From NCBI GenBank assembly GCA_003165615.1, contig PLWR01000226.1, forward strand, positions 1 to 8,302: 8,302 bases of DNA. The letters are read 5' to 3'. This document shows positions 1-5,128 of this stretch, in pieces. The translations under genes were made by a program, and so were the position numbers. Every line of letters starts with the position of its first letter. The stretch's first letter is position 1. The notes under the pieces are model-generated. The model had not been told where the DNA came from, did no database searches, and saw nothing but the letters and a program-made list of their open reading frames with translations. The DNA is from Acidobacteriota bacterium. Its GTDB lineage: Bacteria; Acidobacteriota; Terriglobia; UBA7540.

Positions 1-3
1 CAA

Positions 4-53
4 CCCCCTCCCCGCCGCCTGGAAGGGGAGCCTTCCAGGCGGCGGGGAGGGGG
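4..53. repeat. Perfect 23-bp inverted repeat (long GC-rich hairpin)
   Basis: Arms at 4-26 and 31-53 are perfectly complementary and are separated by GGAG. On the minus strand the hairpin follows the end of the second binding-protein gene by about 130 bp, but no T-run follows it in either direction within the window. It is recorded as a repeat; a role in stopping transcription is possible but unsupported. Confidence 0.85.
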
Positions 54-73
54 AGAAAATGGGCAAACGGGGC

Positions 74-174
74 CGGAAAGGCGGAGCCTTTCCGCACAGC
101 GGGGCGGCAGAGCCGCATTGAGTGCGACAGTTTTCAGCTAATGGGGACAGCCTTGGTTCGCGAACCGCCCCTAC
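74..174. repeat. Cluster of small palindromes downstream of the binding-protein pair
   Basis: There are three units. CGGAAAGGC/GCCTTTCCG with loop GGA lies at 74-94. GCGGC/GCCGC with loop AGA lies at 104-116. The 12-bp palindrome GGTTCGCGAACC lies at 155-166. On the minus strand GTAG (174-171) precedes the last one by four bases, recalling the GTAG-headed units elsewhere. There is no gene in 1-180. Confidence 0.7.
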
Positions 175-180
175 GCGTTC

Positions 181-1455
181 TTATCGCAGCTTTAGAAGGG
201 TTACCTGCGAAGTGTCATTGCCGGCGTGATCGAAGGAGATGATTCCTGACGCTCCGGCGAAGGCGGAGACTGTGGCCAGTGCGTCGCGCAGGCGGGCGCG
301 GTTGGGGCCGGACTGGCGGAGCGACGCGGCGAGAATGCGCACAGCGTCGTACGCTTCGGCGGCCCCGATGCCGGGATCGGCGCCGAAGCGCTGGTGATAA
401 TGCCGGCAAAAGTCAGTGCGAGCTTGCAGGCTTTCCGGTGCCGCGGCAATCCACGAATTGGCATCTTTGTTCCCACACGTCGCACCATGCAACTGGATGG
501 CTACGCTTGCGTCACCTTCCGCGGCTTTGCGGCACAAGTAGAGGGGCGCGGTGGGCTGCAACTCCCGCACCTTTTCGACCAGACCGCTGGCGGTGGGGGC
601 GTCGGTCCAGATGACGACAGCCTGCGCACTGGAAAGTTCTTTCCGGGAAGTTGTTTCCGTAAATTGTTCCGGATCGACCACGATTTGAGTGGGCGCGACG
701 GCATTCATCGCGTTTGCTGCTTTGATAAATTCCGCACCCCCCAGGCGGCCATCGTGGTCGTCCTGACTCAGCAGAACTACTCGCTGCAATTTCCTATTTA
801 GATAAATATCGCGCGTAAAGGCTTGCGCCTGCGCCGCATCGGTGGGACCCAGGCGGAAGATCCAGGGCAAATTGATTTCGGTGGTGGTGGTGTCGCTGGA
901 AAGCGTCAGGATGGGGACACCGATTTTGTTGCCCACCTGCTCGGCCAGATGCGCGGAGCCTCCTTCGGCGGAGGTGATGAGCGCCACGGCCTGATCCTCG
1001 AATATCAGGTGCACAATCTGTGCGGAGGCTTGGCCCCAGGGGCCGCTTTCGTCGCGCGTAACGAGGGCCAAGCGCGGGCTGGCGGGCAGGCGAGCGGCGT
1101 TGGCATCGTCCACGGCCAATTGCGCGGCGCGTTGCAGGGCTTCGCCCTCGGCTTGGCGCGGGCCGGTGAGAGGGAGCAGCAGGCCCACGCGGATTTCCGA
1201 TCCGGCCAAATCATGGTCAGCTTCGCGGCCGGGACCGTTGTAGGTTACCGTATCGTGGTTGATGGCGGCGTAGGGAGTAATGCTCGCCTCCTGAGCAAGA
1301 CCCAGAGGATCCACCACCAAGGCACAAAGACACAAGGCAGGCAGTAGGCAGATGGGCAGGTAGGCAGATAGGAAAGATTCCCACTGCCCACCTGCCCACC
1401 TGCACGCTGCCCTTCTACCGAGTTTTTGGTGTCTTGGTGACTTGGTGGTGATCAT
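181..1455 (-). CDS. Second type I periplasmic substrate-binding protein with repeat-derived signal peptide
   Basis: The 424-residue product has the same fold as its upstream neighbour: SEIRVGLLLPLTGP (~86-99), RAAQLAVDDANAARL, ALVTRDESGPWGQASA, LITSAEGGSAHLAEQV, VPILTLSSDTTTTEINLPWIFRLGPTD, RVVLLSQDDHDGRLGGAEF, AVVIWTDAPTASGLVEKV and GAAEAYDAVRILAASLRQSG. The two are diverged paralogues and may bind related ligands or pair up. The ATG shares ATGA with the preceding stop; no strong Shine-Dalgarno is visible, so reinitiation is likely. The first ~50 residues are encoded by repeat DNA: a basic segment (KSPRHQKLGRRAACRW) then a hydrophobic run (LSAYLPICLLPALCLCALVV, ~29-48). This resembles a signal peptide with an extended n-region. 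A later GTG start would lose export. Spare cysteines in the h-region raise a lipoprotein option, but no proper lipobox is seen. Confidence 0.85.
   Translation of the reverse strand: MITTKSPRHQKLGRRAACRWAGGQWESFLSAYLPICLLPALCLCALVVDPLGLAQEASITPYAAINHDTVTYNGPGREADHDLAGSEIRVGLLLPLTGPRQAEGEALQRAAQLAVDDANAARLPASPRLALVTRDESGPWGQASAQIVHLIFEDQAVALITSAEGGSAHLAEQVGNKIGVPILTLSSDTTTTEINLPWIFRLGPTDAAQAQAFTRDIYLNRKLQRVVLLSQDDHDGRLGGAEFIKAANAMNAVAPTQIVVDPEQFTETTSRKELSSAQAVVIWTDAPTASGLVEKVRELQPTAPLYLCRKAAEGDASVAIQLHGATCGNKDANSWIAAAPESLQARTDFCRHYHQRFGADPGIGAAEAYDAVRILAASLRQSGPNRARLRDALATVSAFAGASGIISFDHAGNDTSQVTLLKLR
1307..1454. repeat. Imperfect inverted repeat with low-complexity centre at the start of the second binding protein
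   Basis: The outer arms are related inverted copies: CACCACCAAGGCACAAAGAC (about 1312-1331) on the plus strand, and CACCACCAAGTCACCAAGAC from about 1450 on the minus strand. Inside are GGCAGGTAGGCAGAT-type repeats at 1336-1370 and, inverted, CCCACCTGCCCACCTGC-type repeats at 1380-1405. The arrangement parallels the 6383-6634 array. Here it lies wholly within coding sequence. Confidence 0.7.
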
Positions 1456-2849
1456 TTACTTGCCGCTAGCGCGGGCGGTGGCGTTTGCATGCTGGCGGTG
1501 GCGCCTTCGTGGCCGTGCTGGCGCGGGGCGAGCCAATACTCAAACTTGCCGTTCTTCACGCGCGCCAGGTTTACGGGGGCGAGGTTATTGAGCGTGTGGT
1601 CAAAGTATATCGTGCCGGTCACGCCCTGGTAGGTCTTCATCTGGTAGCTGCGAAAGACGTCCATGATGCGGCCGCGGTTGAGGCCGGTTTTTTCGATGGC
1701 GGAAATCAGAAGATTCATGCCGTCGTAGGCATAGGCCGCGTAGTCAATGGGCTCCTCGTTGAATTTCTGCCGATAGGCATCGCGGAAAGCCACCCATTTG
1801 GGGTCCTTGCGAGTGGGGTCAAGCGCGGAAGTGACGACGAGCCCTTCCGCCGCGGGTCCGGCAACCTCCAGCAGCGGCGCATGGGCGATGCGGCTGCTGC
1901 CGAACACCGGCTGATTCATGCCCATGGCGCGCATCTGTTTCAGAATCAACCCTGCTTCCGCAGCCTCGCCCCAGAGGACCACACCTTCAACTTTGGCGTC
2001 GCGCAACATCTGGAGTTGGTGGGTAAAGTCCTTGTCGCCGCGCTCAAATTTTACCTCCAGCACGGGCTGGCGGCCCATGCGGCGCGCCTCATCGTTGAAT
2101 TTGGCCACGCCAATACGCGCGTAGCGCGTCTGGGTGCGAAGCACGGCAATCCGTTTCAGCTTGAGGGTCTTGAAGACGTAATCCGCCAGCGTGTAACCCT
2201 GCTGGCGGTCGTCGGGGAAGTCGTGGATCAGCCACGGAATGCGGGTTTCGGTCACCGTGGGGTCCGTGGTTCCCACGTCGACGATAGGCATTTCCAGTTT
2301 CAGCGTCACGCGCAGCGAGATGTGGCAGTTCTGCCCGTCCACGCAGCCGAGCATGGCCCAGCAGTTTTCGTTAAAGAGCATTTTCACCAGTTCGGCGGAA
2401 GATGCTCCCCACAGAGCCGATTCGTTGTGAATCTTCAGCGCATAAAGCTTGCCTTTGTAACCGCCACGGGCGTTCGCTTGTTCCAGGGCCAGTTGCGCGC
2501 CGTGGAGCTCGGGAAGGCCGAACACGGACTCGGGATTGTTCTCAATGGGGCTCATGAAGCCGATGTCGATTTCGGAAAGCTTGGCGGGATCGCCATCCGG
2601 GCGTTTGTCGGCCGCGCCGTGGTAGTCCAGGGTGTCGTCGCGGGTGAACCAGTCGTAATAGGGCTTGGTGAAGCGGCGATAGGGCACCGCCTCATCCGGC
2701 ATGTTGGCGTAGCGGCCCTCCGGCTTCACCGTTTCATCCCGCTTGATGACGGCGTCTTTGGGAGTGTCTTCCGTGTCTTTGTACTGCTGGGCGGCCATGG
2801 GCACGGCCACGGCGAGCAGTAGGAGCGCGGATAAGATTGGTTTGGACAT
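1452..2849 (-). CDS. Type I periplasmic substrate-binding protein (Leu/Ile/Val-binding-like, Peripla_BP_6)
   Basis: The 465-residue product starts with a clean signal peptide (MSKPILSALLLLAVAVPMAAQ), with likely cleavage near AAQ. A charged linker of about 70 residues follows. The binding fold begins at about residue 92 with IDIGFMSPIENN, then HGAQLALEQANARGGYKGK, MLGCVDGQNCHISLRVTLK, PIVDVGTTDP, IAVLRTQTRYARIGVAKF, EGVVLWGEAAEAGLILKQM and YAAYAYDGMNLLISAIEKTG. This is the layout of branched-chain amino acid or amide ABC receptors and related sensors. The C-terminal tail is Ala/Pro-rich. A weak AAGG lies eight bases before the ATG. No permease or ATPase genes are visible, so transport is not supported by this window. 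The gene ends in an ATGA overlap with a second binding protein, implying co-translation. Its upstream region is occupied by the transposase cassette end, 26 bp away, so its promoter may be inside the repeats. Ligand unknown. Confidence 0.88.
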   Translation of the reverse strand: MSKPILSALLLLAVAVPMAAQQYKDTEDTPKDAVIKRDETVKPEGRYANMPDEAVPYRRFTKPYYDWFTRDDTLDYHGAADKRPDGDPAKLSEIDIGFMSPIENNPESVFGLPELHGAQLALEQANARGGYKGKLYALKIHNESALWGASSAELVKMLFNENCWAMLGCVDGQNCHISLRVTLKLEMPIVDVGTTDPTVTETRIPWLIHDFPDDRQQGYTLADYVFKTLKLKRIAVLRTQTRYARIGVAKFNDEARRMGRQPVLEVKFERGDKDFTHQLQMLRDAKVEGVVLWGEAAEAGLILKQMRAMGMNQPVFGSSRIAHAPLLEVAGPAAEGLVVTSALDPTRKDPKWVAFRDAYRQKFNEEPIDYAAYAYDGMNLLISAIEKTGLNRGRIMDVFRSYQMKTYQGVTGTIYFDHTLNNLAPVNLARVKNGKFEYWLAPRQHGHEGATASMQTPPPALAASK

Positions 2850-2965
2850 AGGTTGTACCTTGGTTCCACTTTGCCGGTCCCGAAGGGACCGAATATCATT
2901 AGCCGTAGGTGAAACCTACGGTTGACCATCGCGATAGCCCCCCGACTCCGAAGGGGTCGAATTCC

Positions 2966-3412
2966 TCACGGAAAGTACCTTTCATCGATTTCGATGCCAT
3001 GATCGAGGAGCAACATCCTGTACTCCTCCTCAAATGTCACCTTGCGATGATGCACTTCTTGTCCCTTCACATACGCGATCAGGTCTGGCTCGTCATGAAG
3101 GGAGTGCGTGAATGCTCCGTATCCTTCCTGCCAGCCGGCAAAGTTGGGAAATACGGAGTACTCTTTAATCCAAGCTGAGGTCGCAACCTTGATGCTTTTC
3201 ATCAAGTCTGCCAATGCCACGGTGGAATGCAGGCTCGACAGGATGTGGACGTGGTCCCTCACTCCGCCGACCCAAACGGGGCGGCAATGGCTGTTTTTTA
3301 TCACCCCGTTCATGTACATGAAGAGGTCCTCCCTACGCGCATCTGAAAGTGTCGGCAGCCGGTCTTTGGTGCCGAACACGAGGTGGTAGAGAATCTGCGT
3401 GTAGGTGGACAA
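2966..3412 (-). CDS. Y1 single-strand transposase (REP-associated / IS200-like TnpA)
   Basis: The 148-residue product begins STYTQILYHLVFGTKDR, typical of the Y1_Tnp (IS200/RAYT) family. It has the HUH-type motif DHVHIL (His54, His56) that binds metal, and WQEGYGAFTHS followed by YVKGQEVHHRKVTFEEEY, where Tyr114 is the likely nucleophile. These enzymes cut and rejoin single-stranded DNA at hairpins. The length is normal and all key residues are present, so it looks intact. The start is a TTG at 3412, chosen because it yields the family's usual N-terminus and follows a GGAGG. The gene sits between inverted hairpin ends and has no tnpB partner. It may mobilise its own cassette or act as a domesticated enzyme on dispersed palindromes; GTAG-headed hairpins elsewhere in the window are possible substrates. 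Confidence 0.92.
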   Translation of the reverse strand: MSTYTQILYHLVFGTKDRLPTLSDARREDLFMYMNGVIKNSHCRPVWVGGVRDHVHILSSLHSTVALADLMKSIKVATSAWIKEYSVFPNFAGWQEGYGAFTHSLHDEPDLIAYVKGQEVHHRKVTFEEEYRMLLLDHGIEIDERYFP

Positions 3413-3433
3413 CGTTCAACCCCTCCGGGGTTG
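3413..3433 (-). promoter_or_regulatory. Hairpin enclosing the transposase ribosome binding site
   Basis: On the minus strand CAACCCCGGAGGGGTTG (3433-3417) is a perfect 7-bp stem with loop GGA. It contains the only GGAGG before the TTG start, about nine bases away. In the transcript the Shine-Dalgarno would be paired, which should keep translation low. IS200 tnpA is known to be limited by 5' mRNA structure in the same manner. Confidence 0.6.
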
Positions 3434-3504
3434 GAAAATTGTTTGGTGCGACTCGTAACCGTAGGTTGCACCTACGGCTAATGACCTTGGGTCCCTTCGG
3501 GACC

Positions 3505-3559
3505 CCTCTAAATCAAGTTCGGCAGTCACCGACCGCCGCCACAAAACGCTAATCGTCCC
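3505..3559. other. Short spacer between the cassette and the DAHP synthase stop
   Basis: No gene, terminator or repeat is recognised in these bases. Confidence 0.4.
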
Positions 3560-4447
3560 TCACCCTACCGCCTGCTCCACCAGCAGACGCTCGTGGTGGT
3601 GGCGCGCGAACTTCACGATGCGCCCCAGGGTTTCGCCGTTGATGGCCTGGTCGGCGTCGCAGCGTGGACGTCCGGTGGCGAAGTCGGCGACTTCAATCAT
3701 CAAGCCTTGCGCCCCAAACTCCAGCGCCGCGCGGCTGGCGGGCTCCACCATGGAAGCGACTCCCGTGGCGTGGCTGGGATCGACGATGACGGGCAGGAAT
3801 GTGTTCGCCAGCACGGCGGGGATGACGTTCAGGTCCAGCACATAGCGTGAGTATTCTCCGGCGGCAAAGGCCTTGATGCCCCGCTCACAGAGAACAATCT
3901 TGAGGTTGCCCTGCTTGGCGATGTACTCCGCCGCGCCCAGCCACTCGCAGAGGCTTGCGGCCATGCCGCGCTTGAGCAGCACGGGTTTGCCGGTGCGCGC
4001 TACTTCCGCCAGGAGAGTATAGTTTTGCATGTTGCGCGAACCGATTTGAAGCATGTCGGCGTATTCGGCCACCTGCTCCACCAGGCGCGTGTCCATGACT
4101 TCGGTGACGATGGGCAGGCCGGTTTGCTCGCGCGCGATGCGCAGGATGCAGAGTCCCTCCACCCCGGTTCCCTGGAAGTCGTGGGGGGAGGTGCGAGGTT
4201 TGTAAGCGCCGCCGCGCAGCATGTCGGCCCCGGCGCGCTTTACGGCGTGCGCCACGGCGAGCGTCTGTTCGTGGGTTTCCACCGCGCACGGGCCGCCCAT
4301 CACCACCGGGCGGCCGTTGCCAAAGCGCACGCCACGCACTTCCACCACGCGGGTCTGGTCCTCGCCGTATTGCGGGTTGGTTTGGCGGCAGAGAAGTGGC
4401 GCGATGCGCGGCAGATCTTCCACGGTGAGTTGTCCGGATATTTTCAT
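3560..4447 (-). CDS. aroF: 3-deoxy-7-phosphoheptulonate (DAHP) synthase, type I-beta-like, divergent
   Basis: This enzyme family condenses phosphoenolpyruvate with erythrose 4-phosphate, the first step of the shikimate pathway. Hallmarks are clear: [69 protein letters not shown] and LMIEV. The four expected metal ligands (Cys in GPC, His in DPSH, Glu in IEV, Asp in CDAD) can be placed. Two regions deviate: CERGIRTFE..TRNTLD of typical enzymes reads [19 protein letters not shown], and EVHPxPxxALSDG reads [15 protein letters not shown]. It could be a secondary paralogue serving a special pathway. I chose ATG 4447 (295 residues) because AAGGA lies six bases upstream; the frame extends 11 codons further to a TTG at 4480. 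The N-terminus is too short for the full ferredoxin-like regulatory domain of Thermotoga-type enzymes. No chorismate mutase domain is seen. Confidence 0.9.
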   Translation of the reverse strand: MKISGQLTVEDLPRIAPLLCRQTNPQYGEDQTRVVEVRGVRFGNGRPVVMGGPCAVETHEQTLAVAHAVKRAGADMLRGGAYKPRTSPHDFQGTGVEGLCILRIAREQTGLPIVTEVMDTRLVEQVAEYADMLQIGSRNMQNYTLLAEVARTGKPVLLKRGMAASLCEWLGAAEYIAKQGNLKIVLCERGIKAFAAGEYSRYVLDLNVIPAVLANTFLPVIVDPSHATGVASMVEPASRAALEFGAQGLMIEVADFATGRPRCDADQAINGETLGRIVKFARHHHERLLVEQAVG

Positions 4448-4513
4448 GGTCATTCCTTGGGAGCTGTCAGCCATGCCCAACGTTGATCCCGGTACGAAAT
4501 AGTCGCGCGGGAT

Positions 4514-4629
4514 GTAGCGCTGACGTTTAGGTCAGCACTCACAGGCCGGCCTGACGGCCGGTGTTGCCTGGCCATGCCGGCCTGACGGCCGGCATGGCAC
4601 TCGCGTGCCGACCTCAAGGTCGGCGCTAC
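4514..4629. repeat. Composite of inverted GTAG-headed palindromes (BIME-like)
   Basis: Four hairpins fill the gap between the RidA-like and DAHP synthase genes. The outer two face each other: GTAG-C plus a hairpin at 4519-4536 (GCTGAC arms) on the plus strand, and GTAG-C plus a hairpin at 4607-4624 (GCCGACC arms) on the minus strand, its GTAG at 4629-4626. Between them are CCGGCC/GGCCGG at 4546-4561 and a perfect 12-bp inverted repeat at 4571-4598 (GCCATGCCGGCC, loop TGAC). A pair of inverted REP units around a short centre is the layout of bacterial interspersed mosaic elements. The last hairpin lies about six bases past the RidA-like stop and could limit readthrough or protect the mRNA 3' end. 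Confidence 0.8.
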
Positions 4630-4630
4630 G

Positions 4631-5128
4631 TCACTTGCCGGCGCCGCGGTCGGAATCAAAAATCGCCATGGCTTCCATCTCGATCAGCAATTCCGGGCGG
4701 CACAGTATTGCCTGGATGCCGGTGGAGGCGGGCAGCGGGTCCAGCCCCTGCTCCTGGAAGAATTGCGTACGTTCTTCGTTGAAGGCCTCGTAGTCACGCT
4801 CGATGTCGCGCAAATAGCAGGTGGTGCGGACGACGTCTTTCCACGTGGCGCCCTCGGCTTTGAGCAGCTTCGTGATGTTCTCGTATGTCCGCTTGGTCTG
4901 GGCGCAAAAGTCGCCGAGGTGGATTGACCGTCCCTGGTCATCGATGCTGGCCGTGCCCGAGATCAGCAGAATGGTGATGCCTTTGATATCCAGCCGCAGT
5001 CCGCGGGAAAACGACGACGGCTTGGCGTAGTGGTAGGCCTCGTTTAAAGCGTCCGGAGCACTAATTCGTTTTTTGGACACGATCTGTTCCGAGGTCTCCG
5101 GATCGACGAGAGTTTGTGGCCTTGGCAT
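4631..5128 (-). CDS. RidA/YjgF/UK114-family protein without the canonical Arg
   Basis: The 165-residue product has the RidA fold signature: LLISGTASIDDQGR (~54-67), the LGDFCAQTKRTYENI helix (~71-85), DVVRTTCYLRDI (~98-109) and LIEMEAMAIF (~148-157). The family includes enamine/imine deaminases. In E. coli RidA a PARS motif carries Arg105 and EIEAIA carries Glu120. Here the first motif reads PASTGI (133-138), so Ser135 replaces the arginine, while Glu150 matches the glutamate. Classical 2-aminoacrylate deaminase activity is therefore doubtful and I give no gene symbol. There is an N-terminal extension of about 30 residues relative to compact family members. The ATG is supported by AGGAG ten bases upstream, inside the propeller gene's 3' coding region, suggesting coupling to it. 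A hairpin begins just after the stop. The next gene is DAHP synthase; PASTGI-like motifs are, from memory, also found in RidA-fold chorismatases, which are about twice as long. Confidence 0.85.
   Translation of the reverse strand: MPRPQTLVDPETSEQIVSKKRISAPDALNEAYHYAKPSSFSRGLRLDIKGITILLISGTASIDDQGRSIHLGDFCAQTKRTYENITKLLKAEGATWKDVVRTTCYLRDIERDYEAFNEERTQFFQEQGLDPLPASTGIQAILCRPELLIEMEAMAIFDSDRGAGK

Larger units (their letters stand above)
2876..3504. mobile_element. RAYT/IS200-like cassette with 48-bp hairpin-bearing inverted ends
   Basis: The ends at 2876-2923 and 3457-3504 are inverted copies matching at 44 of 48 positions. Each end contains two hairpins: GGTCCC/GGGACC (2876-2890 left; 3489-3505 right) and a perfect 8-bp CCGTAGGT/ACCTACGG (2903-2921 left; 3459-3477 right). 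Further in, a third related pair lies at 2943-2959 and 3417-3433 (13 of 17 identical when inverted). The only gene inside is the Y1 transposase. No target duplication is visible, as expected for HUH enzymes, and there is no tnpB. The cassette separates the DAHP synthase gene from the binding-protein pair. Confidence 0.8.

Noticed and set aside
4..53. Rho-independent terminator
   Set aside because: No T-run follows the stem in either direction within the window, and it lies about 130 bp after the last stop codon.
1485..2822. Plus-strand open frame of 445 codons
   Set aside because: It lies antisense to the binding-protein gene, is low in recognisable motifs and His/Val/Gly-rich as expected of a GC-rich shadow; the minus strand has signal peptide and family motifs.
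2850..2965. Small open frames in the transposase cassette ends (GPFG-containing peptides on both sides)
   Set aside because: They are translations of the 48-bp inverted ends, which explains why similar peptides appear at both sides.
4448..4480. TTG start at 4480 for the DAHP synthase
   Set aside because: The ATG at 4447 has AAGGA six bases upstream; the extra 11 residues ([11 protein letters not shown]) have no family support.
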